Assembly (NCBI GenBank): GCA_027625095.1
Contig: JAQBXN010000087.1
Coordinates: 1-37,262 of the forward strand
Reading direction: 5' to 3'
From: Planctomycetota bacterium
GTDB lineage: Bacteria; Planctomycetota; PUPC01; JACPCR01
DNA length: 37,262 bases
Numbering within the stretch: position 1 is the first letter of the stretch; each line of letters begins with the position of its first letter. Below are positions 9,488 through 17,905 of the stretch, piece after piece. Both the position numbers and the translations under genes were made by a program. The notes under the pieces were generated by a model. It saw nothing but the letters and a program-made list of their open reading frames with translations. It had not been told where the DNA came from and did no database searches.

Positions 9488-9875
9488 GAAGGAACTGGCT
9501 CGGGGCTGGTTGCAAAAAGGGGATAGTGGCCTGGCCACTGGAATGCAGACCGTCAAGGGTCCAGGGCCCTACGACACAGCCTGTTTCCATGCGCAGCAGG
9601 CCGCGGAAAAATACCTGAAAGCGCTTCCAGCCTTTGATGGAGAGGCCATTCCCCGCACTCATGACCTGGTCGATTTGTTTGACCTTTGCCATCGGATTAA
9701 CCCGAAGCTTTCGATCGACCGTACGGAACTGGCGGCTCTTACGCCTTATGCTGTCCAATTACGCTATGACATTGATTTCTGGCCGGATGTTGAGACAGCC
9801 CGGGATGCTCTGCGGGCCAGTGAGCAGGTTCGTACGGCCGTGCTGGCCCTCCTGCCACTCCAGAGTCATCCGTAA
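9477..9875 (+). CDS. HEPN domain protein, likely toxin partner
   Basis: The 132-residue helical protein contains the HEPN signature YDTACFHAQQAAEKYLKAL (about residues 32-50), then PRTHDLVDLFDLC and LRYDIDFWPD. The canonical ribonuclease motif R-x4-6-H is not visible near the C-terminus, so RNase activity is doubtful and it may have a structural or regulatory role. The start lies inside the end of the nucleotidyltransferase gene (11-bp overlap), showing a coupled two-gene unit. Toxin-antitoxin function is inferred from the pairing, not shown by the sequence. Confidence 0.85.
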   Translation: MPNEKELARGWLQKGDSGLATGMQTVKGPGPYDTACFHAQQAAEKYLKALPAFDGEAIPRTHDLVDLFDLCHRINPKLSIDRTELAALTPYAVQLRYDIDFWPDVETARDALRASEQVRTAVLALLPLQSHP

Positions 9876-9962
9876 GAGGTCTGAATGCTTGCTTCTAAGG
9901 TTGATGTTTCGGATGCTTTCTCATCTTGAAGATATCAATTCCCAACCCCAAATGGACTCTTG

Positions 9963-10985
9963 ATGCAAAGACAAATCGCATATCCTGACGCCCTCGACTT
10001 TGATACTCCAGGCCGGCGCGACTATTTCGTCCGATTCGAGCACCCGACCTCCTGGGGAGACTTCCTCATCCCTGTCACCGTGATTGTCGGGCCGGATGCC
10101 CAGACGGGCCGCGGCCTGGTGGCCATCGGTTCTACGCACGGCAACGAATACGAAGGGCCGGTCGCCATCAAGAATCTTGTTCACAATTTCGATGCCGCCA
10201 GGGTGACCGGCCGCATCATTCTCATCCCCGTTCTGAACGTCGCAGCATTTAAGGCCGGTAAACGGGATACGCCGGAAGATGGGGTCAATCTGAACCGCGC
10301 CTTCCCCGGCAATGCGCTTGGAAGCATCACATACCGGTTCGCGGATTTTGTAAATCGCTTCATATTCCCGCAGGTGCACGCGGTCATCGATATTCATTCC
10401 GGTGGCGAGCAGATGCGATTCGCCCAGTGCACTTCATTCCACATCGTCGAAGACCCTGCCCAGCACAAGGCCATGGCACAGACCGCCCGTGATTTCGGAT
10501 GCCGGTTCGTCATGATTTACCAGGACAAGACCCCAGGCCTGCTAACCAGCACCGCCGAACGGCAGGGCAAGATCACCATCGGCAGCGAACTCGGCTGGGG
10601 TGAATCGGTCAATCGCGAGGGTGTTTCTATGGCCAGGCAGGGCATTCTTTCTGCCGCCATCCGACAGGGGCAAATGAGTGGTGATCTGCCGAAAAACGAG
10701 CACTGCGCTGCCGGGGACCAGATACTTGTAGACAACTCTGATATGGCTTGTTACGTACTCGCCCCGTTCGAGGGTCATTACGAGCCGGTTGTGGATTGCG
10801 GTGAACGGATGTCGCCCGGCCAGCTAATCGGCCTGCTCCACGATTTCGACCGCATCGATGTTCCCCCCGTCGAGCTCCGCTCTCCCCACGACGGCTATCT
10901 GCTATGTCAGTCATGGCATGCGGGTGTCTACCGAGGCGAAGTTGCCGCAGTGGTGTCAAGAGTGAAGGAATGGCCAAAGCCGTAG
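9963..10985 (+). CDS. Succinylglutamate desuccinylase/aspartoacylase family zinc hydrolase
   Basis: The 340-residue protein belongs to the AstE/AspA branch of M14-like metallohydrolases, which cleave amide bonds of N-acyl amino acids or related molecules. The zinc triad is visible as GSTHGNE (His59, Glu62) and DIHSGG (His145). The segment DTPEDGVNLNRAFPGN matches the family's Asn-Arg substrate-binding motif. A C-terminal beta-rich region (APFEGHYEPVVDCGE and HDGYLLCQSW) resembles the lipoyl-like tail of ectoine or aspartoacylase relatives such as DoeB. The ATG at 9963 is preferred over the TTG immediately before it. Substrate unknown. The neighbouring GH10-like gene is codirectional, 120 nt downstream. 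Confidence 0.85.
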   Translation: MQRQIAYPDALDFDTPGRRDYFVRFEHPTSWGDFLIPVTVIVGPDAQTGRGLVAIGSTHGNEYEGPVAIKNLVHNFDAARVTGRIILIPVLNVAAFKAGKRDTPEDGVNLNRAFPGNALGSITYRFADFVNRFIFPQVHAVIDIHSGGEQMRFAQCTSFHIVEDPAQHKAMAQTARDFGCRFVMIYQDKTPGLLTSTAERQGKITIGSELGWGESVNREGVSMARQGILSAAIRQGQMSGDLPKNEHCAAGDQILVDNSDMACYVLAPFEGHYEPVVDCGERMSPGQLIGLLHDFDRIDVPPVELRSPHDGYLLCQSWHAGVYRGEVAAVVSRVKEWPKP

Positions 10986-11105
10986 TCGAAGACCTGTGTC
11001 AGATAGCCTTTCAGCCCACCAGGCCCGAAAGGATGTGGTCGAGCAATGCCTGCCTTGGCAAACTGGAAACCTGCAATAAAAACGCTGTATGCCAAGGAAA
11101 GAATA

Positions 11106-12611
11106 ATGGCTAAGCAACTGAAGTTTACGGGCACGGAAAAAGTCCTTGATATTTATGTTACCGACCTGCGGCATCGGGCTCGCTACACACCAATCGAGTC
11201 AGGTGATGGTCAAGTGAGAGTCGAGTTGCTCGATGAACCGGCGGCAGTTCATGTGCTGCTAGCTGTTCCGGAATACGGACGAGTCTGGTGCACCGCGGAC
11301 AACAGCGGCGAGGGATACTCCGAAGGGGGAGAAGTCCCATTGCTTGATTCGCTGGCCATGAGCCGTATTCGTGAATGTGAACGGCGAATGATGACCTTGA
11401 ACCTTGAAGAGCCGCCGGATGAGCAATTTGAAGCAGCCTGGGATCTGTTTGACCTTGGCCGACCGCTTGAGAGCCTGCATCAGGGAATCCTCGCAGGAGA
11501 GGCCATTGAGCACGCGTCAGCGACTTTAGCCCTTGTGCTTCGAAATTCAGAAATCGATCCGTTCCCTAAGATTGCATCGACATTGTTCGGCGAACGGCTG
11601 GGGGAGTACTCCATCGGGGCTGGGCCGGACTGGCACAACGCGATACTTCAACCCAATTTTCTGCACCCACGGGGCAGGTGGGACATGATCGCAAACCTCT
11701 GTAATGCGACCACGATTCCCAATTTCTGGCGCTGGGTGGAGTTTGGTCGGGACCATCAACGCTGGGCTGGAATCGAAGAGATTCTCTCGTTTTGTGATGA
11801 AAAGGGAATGGAAGCCAAGTCATTTTCCATCTTTTGGGGCGGAATCGGCGGGATGCCGCCCTGGTTTCGAGAACTCGATTTATCCAGGAAGCTCAAAGCA
11901 ATCGAAAAATGGACGACCGACTTGGTCTCAAGGCTGAAAGGCCGTATCAGTTGCTGGGAAATCGCCAATGAAATGCATGACTGGGACTTCGCAAATCAAA
12001 TCCCGAAACTAAGCCATGATCAGGCGTTCGAAATCACGAAACTGATCAGCGAGATAACCGCCAGTATTGACCCGGGAACGCCTCGCATCATTAACCACTG
12101 CTGTCCCTGGGGCGAGTATGTCCAGCGAGCAGAACGCCAGATCTGGTCGCCGCTTTCATTTCTCGATGAAATCTGTGAGCAGGATATCGAATTCGAGGGC
12201 GTCGGGGTTCAGATGTACTATCCGAGCCGAAACCTTATGGACATCATGCTCCACCTGGACAGATTTGCTGAATTTGGCAAATCCATCTGGATCACGAAAA
12301 TGGGTGTTCCCTCCGGTAACAGCAAGGAAACGCCTGAAACCGAGCAAGTCGATATGAGCATTGGTTGGCGTGGCCCGTGGGAGCAGGAAAATCAGGCAGA
12401 CTGGGCCGAAATGTTTTTCCTTATGGCAATGTCCCGTATGTATATAAGGAATATTACATATTGGGATTTCGATGATGAGCGGGCCTTCATCAGGCATGCC
12501 GGCCTGCTCGACCAGAATGGTGAACCGAAACAGTCCTATTTTCGGTTGCTTGAAATCTGCCAGACCTACGGTGCTGGTGGTCCGGCAGAATGGCCGGAAG
12601 AAGAGGATTGA
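11106..12611 (+). CDS. GH10-like (endo-xylanase fold) protein with altered nucleophile
   Basis: The 501-residue protein has an N-terminal beta-rich region (about 1-150) followed by a TIM barrel like glycoside hydrolase family 10. The acid/base motif is intact as WEIANE (Glu289). The nucleophile strand, normally ITELD in GH10, reads WITKMGVPS, so Lys398 (AAA) replaces Glu. The preceding GVGVQMYYPS and LDRFAEFGKSIW align with the usual GH10 strand 6-7 region, so the register is reliable. No signal peptide is seen, suggesting a cytoplasmic protein. The ATG at 11106 follows a purine-rich ribosome binding site (aaggaaag). An upstream in-frame ATG at 11046 lacks support. It may be inactive, a binding protein, or carry a single-base change. 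The downstream gap of 390 nt separates it from rpsJ. Confidence 0.75.
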   Translation: MAKQLKFTGTEKVLDIYVTDLRHRARYTPIESGDGQVRVELLDEPAAVHVLLAVPEYGRVWCTADNSGEGYSEGGEVPLLDSLAMSRIRECERRMMTLNLEEPPDEQFEAAWDLFDLGRPLESLHQGILAGEAIEHASATLALVLRNSEIDPFPKIASTLFGERLGEYSIGAGPDWHNAILQPNFLHPRGRWDMIANLCNATTIPNFWRWVEFGRDHQRWAGIEEILSFCDEKGMEAKSFSIFWGGIGGMPPWFRELDLSRKLKAIEKWTTDLVSRLKGRISCWEIANEMHDWDFANQIPKLSHDQAFEITKLISEITASIDPGTPRIINHCCPWGEYVQRAERQIWSPLSFLDEICEQDIEFEGVGVQMYYPSRNLMDIMLHLDRFAEFGKSIWITKMGVPSGNSKETPETEQVDMSIGWRGPWEQENQADWAEMFFLMAMSRMYIRNITYWDFDDERAFIRHAGLLDQNGEPKQSYFRLLEICQTYGAGGPAEWPEEED

Positions 12612-13001
12612 GAGCCCCCTCCGTTTTCCAGTTCCTCAGGGCTCCATCCGCCTCAGAACATGACCCCGTGGGCTCCCCAACTTCGCCATCCGCCGTCAAG
12701 TAACAATTACTCAGGTCCCCGTCCCCCTTGACGCATTCACCTGACCTTTCAAGCAGACATTTCGATGCTGCCTTTCCAAATTCTCCCCCAAAATCTGAAA
12801 AACGTTCAGATTCCTGCTTGCACAACTTGGAAGAAGCGTAAGAATTCCGCCCCTCGAACAGGGGAGTCGCGGTGGTATAAGCCTTTTGGGCACAACACTG
12901 GGATTGTCACTTTCAAAAAGTCGTCGCTTTACTCTCGGCCTTTTGCTGCCGGAGGGCGCGACATTTTGTACTTACTAGAAGAGATTTCGGAGAGGAATTA
13001 A
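12612..13001 (+). promoter_or_regulatory. Leader/promoter region of the S10 operon
   Basis: This 390-nt stretch has no credible gene. It includes an extended -10-like element (TGG at 12873-12875 followed by TATAAG at 12876-12881) with a poor -35. That would give a leader of roughly 115 nt before rpsJ. A GC-rich potential hairpin (cccc tcgaaca gggg, about 12850-12864) lies just upstream. The only ribosome binding site is gagagg, just before the rpsJ ATG. No L4-binding leader can be recognised by eye. Assignment of the promoter is tentative. Confidence 0.4.
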
Positions 13002-13310
13002 ATGCCTGGGGAGCGAGTACGCATCCGGATGGAGGCTTATGACCACGAGATCCTTGACCATTCGGCCATGGAGATCGTGGAGACAGCAAAGCGCACCGGC
13101 GCCAAGGTATCCGGCCCCATCCCTCTCCCGACGAGGATTGAACGCTATACGGTATTGCGCTCACCTCACGTCAATAAGAAGTCCAGAGAGCAATTTGAAA
13201 TTCGAACCCACAAGCGTCTGATTGATATCGAAGAGCCAACGGCGAAGACCGTGGACGCGCTTGGCCGTTTGAGCATGCCTGCGGGTGTGGATATCCGCAT
13301 CAAGGCATAG
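13002..13310 (+). CDS. rpsJ: 30S ribosomal protein S10
   Basis: The 102-residue protein matches S10 throughout (RIRMEAYDHEILDHSAMEIV, then the SGPIPLPTRIERYTVLRSPH loop that reaches into the 30S head, then the KRLIDIEEPT region). It is a normal length. It is the first gene of the S10-spc-alpha block, with an ATG preceded by gagagg. Unlike the usual order, the next gene is rplD rather than rplC, 35 nt downstream. Confidence 0.97.
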   Translation: MPGERVRIRMEAYDHEILDHSAMEIVETAKRTGAKVSGPIPLPTRIERYTVLRSPHVNKKSREQFEIRTHKRLIDIEEPTAKTVDALGRLSMPAGVDIRIKA

Positions 13311-13345
13311 CAACCCAATATGACATTAATGATTGTGAGCATCCG

Positions 13346-14068
13346 ATGATTTCGATTCCAGTAAGAGCAAGTGCAACAGGAGAGCAGGTCGAGACTTTTG
13401 AACTCGATGAAACCGCTCTCGGTGGGGAGGTAAAAAGAGGCCTCATTCGGGATGCTATCATGGTGCATGAGATAAATCAGCATCTCGGAACATCTTCGAG
13501 CAAGACCCGTAGCGAGGTCGCAGGCAGCAATAAAAAGCCGCATCGGCAAAAGGGCACTGGCCGGGCACGCGCCGGGCACAAGAGATCTCCGATCTGGAGA
13601 GGAGGTGCCGTTGTTCACGGGCCACGTCCGTTTACCAAGCGAGTGCAACTGAACAAGAAGCAGCGGAAGGGTGCCGTAGTGTCCGCTCTCTTGGCAAAAT
13701 GCCTGGATGAAGGTGTCGTGTTGTTGGACGGCCTCGAATGTCCTGAGATTAAGACCCGTCAGGTTGCTGATCTGTTGGACAGGCTTGGTTTGTTCGACAC
13801 GGTTTTGATAGGCGTCCCGGCTTATGACGAAAAAGTCTATAGGTCGGCGAGAAACATTTCCGGAGTCGAGGTCAGGGAGACGAGAAACTTCAATGCTTAC
13901 GACATTCTGGTTTCCAAGAACCTGGTTTTGTCTAAAGATGCTTTTGTAGGACTCATTGAAAGGCTCAAGGATAAGCCTGAATTAGAGGCCGGGGCTGCGG
14001 TCGAATCCGAGTCTTCTGAATCGGATAATGCGACCCCGGAAGTAGAGGGGGAATCGGAAGAGTCTTGA
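13346..14068 (+). CDS. rplD: 50S ribosomal protein L4
   Basis: The 240-residue protein has the L4 loop that lines the exit tunnel (SNKKPHRQKGTGRARAGHKR, SPIWRGGAVVHGPRP) and the C-terminal globular domain (SARNISGVEVRETRNFNAYD, ILVSKNLVLSKDA). About 25 extra acidic, Ser-rich residues at the C-terminus (AVESESSESDNATPEVEGES) exceed the usual length of about 205 and are probably disordered. In E. coli L4 represses its own operon, but no leader target is recognisable here. It follows rpsJ directly; rplC is missing. Confidence 0.96.
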   Translation: MISIPVRASATGEQVETFELDETALGGEVKRGLIRDAIMVHEINQHLGTSSSKTRSEVAGSNKKPHRQKGTGRARAGHKRSPIWRGGAVVHGPRPFTKRVQLNKKQRKGAVVSALLAKCLDEGVVLLDGLECPEIKTRQVADLLDRLGLFDTVLIGVPAYDEKVYRSARNISGVEVRETRNFNAYDILVSKNLVLSKDAFVGLIERLKDKPELEAGAAVESESSESDNATPEVEGESEES

Positions 14069-14173
14069 AATCGGGCGAACCGACGTTTGAAATTAATGGG
14101 CTTGAAAGCCTGAGTTGGACGGAATCTCACGGACGGAGTATTCCAGGGCTGTCTTTGTCGTTTATCGGATTTT

Positions 14174-14190
14174 GGCCAAGAGGATTGGCC
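14174..14190 (+). other. Hairpin in the rplD-rplW spacer
   Basis: GGCCAA (14174-14179) and TTGGCC (14185-14190) form a perfect 6-bp stem with a 5-nt loop, 25 nt upstream of the rplW ATG. The 147-nt spacer between rplD and rplW is unusually long for this operon and has no gene. The hairpin may stabilise or modulate translation. Confidence 0.35.
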
Positions 14191-14215
14191 GGCTGAGTTG
14201 TGTTAAGGAAAAACC

Positions 14216-14524
14216 ATGGAGTGGCATCAAATTCTAATTCGTCCTCTGATTACAGAGAAGGGCACGGCCGCTCTTGATGACAAGGAGGCCAAGCTCGTGT
14301 GTTACCCGTTTGAGGTGCACAAGCATGCCACCAAAGACGATATCAAAGAGGCTGTAAGGCGAATGGCTCTGGAACTCTTCGACAGAAGGGTCGATGTCAA
14401 GAAGGTCAATACCTTGAATTCCAGCGGCAAAATCCGCCGACGCGGTAAGTACGCCGGAATTACACGGGCTCGAAAGAAGGCATTTATTTATATTCCCGCC
14501 GATCAGCGAATCGAGATTGTCTGA
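14216..14524 (+). CDS. rplW: 50S ribosomal protein L23
   Basis: The 102-residue protein binds 23S rRNA at the tunnel exit, where SRP and trigger factor dock. Family motifs include ILIRPLITEKGTAAL near the N-terminus, FEVHKHATKDDIKEAV and VDVKKVNTLNSSGKIRRRGK in the centre. Its length is normal. A good ribosome binding site (aaggaa) precedes the ATG. Confidence 0.95.
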   Translation: MEWHQILIRPLITEKGTAALDDKEAKLVCYPFEVHKHATKDDIKEAVRRMALELFDRRVDVKKVNTLNSSGKIRRRGKYAGITRARKKAFIYIPADQRIEIV

Positions 14525-14532
14525 GGTGACGT

Positions 14533-15369
14533 ATGCCAATTAAACAATTCAAACCCACCACGCCATCGCTCAGATTCACCGCTCTCGTCACCAGTGAGGG
14601 GCTCTCGAAGGTTAAACCGGAAAAGGGCTTGCTTCGTTCAATCAAGAAGACTGGTGGCCGGAACAATAAGGGGCGAATTACCAGCCGTTTTCGAGGCGGA
14701 GGTCACAAACGCCGTTACAGGCTGATTGACTTTAAGAGAAACAAAGATGGTATCCCAGCCAAGGTGGCCACTATTGAGTACGACCCCAATCGTTCGGCTC
14801 GAATCGCCCTCTTGCACTACACCGACGGTGAGAAGCGCTACATCATTGCTCCAAAGGGTATGGAAGTTGGCCAGATGATTCATTCTGGCGATGATGTCGA
14901 GCCCAAATTGGGCAACAGCATGCCGATCGCAAAGATTCCTCAGGGCGTTGCGATTTATAATATTGAAATGCAGCCCGGGAAGGGAGGTCAGGTCTGCCGC
15001 AGTGCGGGTAGCTTCGCCACCATCCAGGCTAAAGAAGGCAAGCACGCCCTGATCACCATGCCGTCTGGCGAAGTCAGGAAGGTTCTTGCAGCTTGTCGCG
15101 CAACTATCGGTCAGACCGGTAATCTTGACCATTCAGCCCAATCGCTTGGAAAGGCCGGTCGAAAGCGTTGGCTTGGACGCCGACCGCACGTTCGAGGCAC
15201 AGCGCAAAACCCTGTATCCCACCCGATGGGTGGCGGGGAAGGTCGTACAGCCGGTGGACGGCATCCATGTTCGCCGCAGGGACGTCCGTCCAAGGGTGGT
15301 AACACCCGCCGTAGAGGTAAATCCAGTGACAAATTGATTGTTCGTGGAAGAAAGAGGTCAGGTAAATGA
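14533..15369 (+). CDS. rplB: 50S ribosomal protein L2
   Basis: The 278-residue protein is full length. It shows GRNNKGRITSRFRGGGHKR, the SH3-like core (KVATIEYDPNRSARIALLHY) and the peptidyl-transferase-centre region NPVSHPMGGGEGR, including the conserved His. The stop overlaps the rpsS start (ATGA, 15366-15369), indicating translational coupling. Confidence 0.97.
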   Translation: MPIKQFKPTTPSLRFTALVTSEGLSKVKPEKGLLRSIKKTGGRNNKGRITSRFRGGGHKRRYRLIDFKRNKDGIPAKVATIEYDPNRSARIALLHYTDGEKRYIIAPKGMEVGQMIHSGDDVEPKLGNSMPIAKIPQGVAIYNIEMQPGKGGQVCRSAGSFATIQAKEGKHALITMPSGEVRKVLAACRATIGQTGNLDHSAQSLGKAGRKRWLGRRPHVRGTAQNPVSHPMGGGEGRTAGGRHPCSPQGRPSKGGNTRRRGKSSDKLIVRGRKRSGK

Positions 15370-15632
15370 GTCGTTCTCTAAAGAAGGGGCCTTACGTTGA
15401 TGAAAAGCTCTTTCGAAAAATCATGAAACAGAAGGATACCGGTGCCCGTGACCCTCTTCAGACATGGGCGCGAAGTTGCACGGTCGTTCCTGAGTTTGTC
15501 GGACATACCTTCAATATTCACAACGGAAAAAACTTCCAGCGCCAGTACATCACCGAAGACATGGTGGGACACAAGTTGGGAGAGTTTGCGCCGACACGCA
15601 CCTATCGTGGGCACGGCGGCAGCAAGAAGTAA
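15366..15632 (+). CDS. rpsS: 30S ribosomal protein S19
   Basis: The 88-residue protein is normal in length and sequence (MSRSLKKGPYVDEKLFRKI, RSCTVVPEFVGHTFNIHNGK, MVGHKLGEFAPTRTYRGHGG). It sits in the 30S head next to S13. Its ATG overlaps the rplB stop by 4 nt. Confidence 0.97.
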   Translation: MSRSLKKGPYVDEKLFRKIMKQKDTGARDPLQTWARSCTVVPEFVGHTFNIHNGKNFQRQYITEDMVGHKLGEFAPTRTYRGHGGSKK

Positions 15633-15646
15633 CTGGAAGAAATACT

Positions 15647-15985
15647 ATGGCTGACAAGTATCAATCAACTCACAAATTTGCACGGATTTCGCCAAAGAAG
15701 GTGCGGCTGATCGTTGATCTGGTGCGCGGCAAGAAACTGCCCGACGCTATAAGCATTCTTCAAAACAGCCCACAGCGTGGAGCTGCTTTCGTCGATAAGG
15801 TTCTCCGCTCAGCATTGGCAAATGCAGAGAATGACGACTCCGGTGATGAAGGCGATTTCTTCGTTTCTAAGGCTGTCGTCGACAAGGGCCCAATCATTTA
15901 TCGCGGCCGGGCCGCTTCGAAGGGTCGCTACGTGAAGATCCGTAAGCGAACCAGCCATATTCATATTGAGATTTCAACCGTCTAA
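15647..15985 (+). CDS. rplV: 50S ribosomal protein L22
   Basis: The 112-residue protein shows FARISPKKVRLIVDLVRGK and the extended tunnel hairpin (RGRAASKGRYVKIRKRTSHI), the region where macrolide-resistance mutations arise in other bacteria. The central sequence ENDDSGDEGDFFVSKAVVD is somewhat more acidic than usual. Length normal. Confidence 0.96.
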   Translation: MADKYQSTHKFARISPKKVRLIVDLVRGKKLPDAISILQNSPQRGAAFVDKVLRSALANAENDDSGDEGDFFVSKAVVDKGPIIYRGRAASKGRYVKIRKRTSHIHIEISTV

Positions 15986-15999
15986 AGGATTCGCATCGT

Positions 16000-16656
16000 A
16001 TGGGTCAGAAAGTTAACCCACTTAGTTTCAGAATAGCCGTCACTGAGCCTTGGAGATCCAGGTGGTATGCTACCAAACGTGAGTTTGGCGAATACCTGAT
16101 CGAAGATCAGAAGATCCGCAAATTAATAAAGGCTAACTACCAATACGCTGGGATTCCGCGCATCGATATCGAACGAACTCGTGAGGAGATTAAGGTCATA
16201 CTTTATGCCGCTCGCCCAGGCGTTATCATCGGTCGAAAAGGAGCAGAGGTCGAACGCTTGCGAGAGTCGCTCAAGGATACTGTCGAACGAAAGATTGAAG
16301 TCGAAATCATTGAAGTCAGCCAGCCTGAGCTGGAGGCTCAGCTCGTCGCCGAGGGTATTGCTGAGCAGCTTGAAAAGAGGGCGCCTTTCCGACGTGTGTT
16401 GAAAAAAACCGTGGAAACGGCCGTTCAGCTGGGCTGCCTGGGAATCAAAATTCAAATCAGTGGGCGTCTTGGAGGCTCGGAAATGTCCAGAACAGAGCGA
16501 ACGGTGTCCGGAAGTATTCCGCTTCAGACGCTTCGAGCAAAGATTGATTACGGTTTTACTGAAGCCAAGACCACCTACGGCCGCATCGGTATAAAAGTTT
16601 GGATATATAAGGGTGAGGTAATAGGAAAGGAGGGGTCTAATGCCTCTAATGCCTAA
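16000..16656 (+). CDS. rpsC: 30S ribosomal protein S3
   Basis: The 218-residue protein starts MGQKVNPLSFRIAVTEPWRS and contains the KH domain motif GVIIGRKGAEVERLRESL, followed by the C-terminal domain (GCLGIKIQISGRLGGSEMSR). It lines the mRNA entry channel. Its last 17 nt overlap the rplP start. Confidence 0.97.
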   Translation: MGQKVNPLSFRIAVTEPWRSRWYATKREFGEYLIEDQKIRKLIKANYQYAGIPRIDIERTREEIKVILYAARPGVIIGRKGAEVERLRESLKDTVERKIEVEIIEVSQPELEAQLVAEGIAEQLEKRAPFRRVLKKTVETAVQLGCLGIKIQISGRLGGSEMSRTERTVSGSIPLQTLRAKIDYGFTEAKTTYGRIGIKVWIYKGEVIGKEGSNASNA

Positions 16657-17053
16657 AAGGGTTAAGTGGAGGAAAGTCCGGCGAGGAAATGTCAAGGGCA
16701 ACGCCAGTCGAGGAAATCGTGTCTCTTTCGGCTCATTCGGTCTGCAATCGCTCGATGCTGGCTGGATTACTGCTCGACAGATCGAGGCCGGACGTATTGC
16801 CGCCAGCCATTACCTCGGCCGTGAAGGAAAGCTTTGGATACGACTTTTTCCGGACAAGCCCGTCAGTGCTCGGCCTCCAGAGAGTCGTATGGGTAGTGGT
16901 AAAGGTGAACCCGAAAAGTGGATCGCGGTGGTCCGGCCGGGCACGGTAATGTTCGAACTTGGAGGAGTGCCCGAAGATATTGCTAGAAACACACTCAACC
17001 GTATTGCGCACAAGATGCCCGTACGCACGAGAATGATTGCAGCAGGAGGTTAA
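16640..17053 (+). CDS. rplP: 50S ribosomal protein L16
   Basis: The 137-residue protein matches L16 (LMPKRVKWRKVRRGNVKGNA, AGRIAASHYLGREGKLWIRL, RMGSGKGEPEKWIAVVRPGT) and binds near the A-site tRNA elbow. The ATG at 16640 is fixed by a strong Shine-Dalgarno (aaaggagg, 16626-16633) inside the end of rpsC with 6-nt spacing. A second in-frame ATG at 16649 is less well placed. Confidence 0.97.
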   Translation: MPLMPKRVKWRKVRRGNVKGNASRGNRVSFGSFGLQSLDAGWITARQIEAGRIAASHYLGREGKLWIRLFPDKPVSARPPESRMGSGKGEPEKWIAVVRPGTVMFELGGVPEDIARNTLNRIAHKMPVRTRMIAAGG

Positions 17054-17055
17054 CT

Positions 17056-17265
17056 GTGGATATCGAAGAAATTCGTTCATCAACAAATGAAGAGCTGAAA
17101 CGGAGATATGTTGATGTTCGCAAGGAATTCTTTCAGCTTCAAATTCGTTTTACCACGGAGCAGGTTGAGAATCCTCGACAGAAGAGGGGCTTGCGCCGGG
17201 AACTGGCCCGTATCAAGACTGTTTTGAAAGAAAGAGAACTGAAAGCGGAGAGTGCAAATGCCTAG
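17056..17265 (+). CDS. rpmC: 50S ribosomal protein L29
   Basis: The 69-residue helical hairpin protein contains STNEELKRRYVDVRKEFFQL and the C-terminal RRELARIKTVLKERE. It starts with GTG, directed by AGGAGG that overlaps the end of rplP. Its stop overlaps the rpsQ start. It is a normal length and sits at the tunnel exit beside L23. Confidence 0.95.
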   Translation: MDIEEIRSSTNEELKRRYVDVRKEFFQLQIRFTTEQVENPRQKRGLRRELARIKTVLKERELKAESANA

Positions 17266-17518
17266 GAAAGAAAAAGCTAAAAGCCTCATCGGCGTGGTAA
17301 GCAGCAACAAAATGCAAAAGTCTGTCACGGTTGAGGTTGAACGCCTCACCATTCATCCGGTTGTTCACAAATATGTGAAGCGCAAAACCAAGTTTCACGT
17401 GCATGACGAAGAAAATACCGCCAATATTGGTGATACAGTCAGAATTATTCCCACTCGACCCATCAGCAAAACCAAGAACTGGAAGCTGGTCGAAGTGGTC
17501 AACAGAGCCAACATTTGA
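17258..17518 (+). CDS. rpsQ: 30S ribosomal protein S17
   Basis: The 86-residue OB-fold protein shows SLIGVVSSNKMQKSVTVEVE and NIGDTVRIIPTRPISKTKNW. The ATG at 17258 gives the family N-terminus MPRKEKAKSLIG and overlaps the rpmC stop by 8 nt. A GTG two codons earlier is possible. Confidence 0.95.
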   Translation: MPRKEKAKSLIGVVSSNKMQKSVTVEVERLTIHPVVHKYVKRKTKFHVHDEENTANIGDTVRIIPTRPISKTKNWKLVEVVNRANI

Positions 17519-17533
17519 ACAGGGAACGTTGAT

Positions 17534-17902
17534 ATGATTCAGATGCAAACCAGATTGGATGTAGCAGATAACAGTGGAGCTAAATCCGTGATGTGTATTC
17601 AAGTTTTAGGCAGCGGAAACAAAAAGGTCGCCGCCATCGGTGACATTATTGTCGGCTCGGTAAAAAAAGCCCAGCCCGGATCAGATATTAAACAGGGCGA
17701 CGTTGTCAAGGGCGTAATAGTCCGTTCCAAATATGGTGTGCGTCGTGCAGACGGCATTAAGGTGCGCTTCGACGGCAACGCAATAGTTATTGTTGACAAC
17801 GACGGCAACCCAAGGGGCACGCGAATTTTTGGAGCGGTCGCCCGGGAGTTGCGTCAGAAGAAATTTACCAGGATTCTTTCACTCGCAACGGAAGTAGTTT
17901 GA
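17534..17902 (+). CDS. rplN: 50S ribosomal protein L14
   Basis: The 122-residue protein is full length and typical (MIQMQTRLDVADNSGAKSVM, VKGVIVRSKYGVRRADG, RIFGAVARELRQKKFTRILS). It binds at the subunit interface and contacts L19 and the silencing factor RsfS in other bacteria. Confidence 0.97.
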   Translation: MIQMQTRLDVADNSGAKSVMCIQVLGSGNKKVAAIGDIIVGSVKKAQPGSDIKQGDVVKGVIVRSKYGVRRADGIKVRFDGNAIVIVDNDGNPRGTRIFGAVARELRQKKFTRILSLATEVV

Positions 17903-17905
17903 CTC

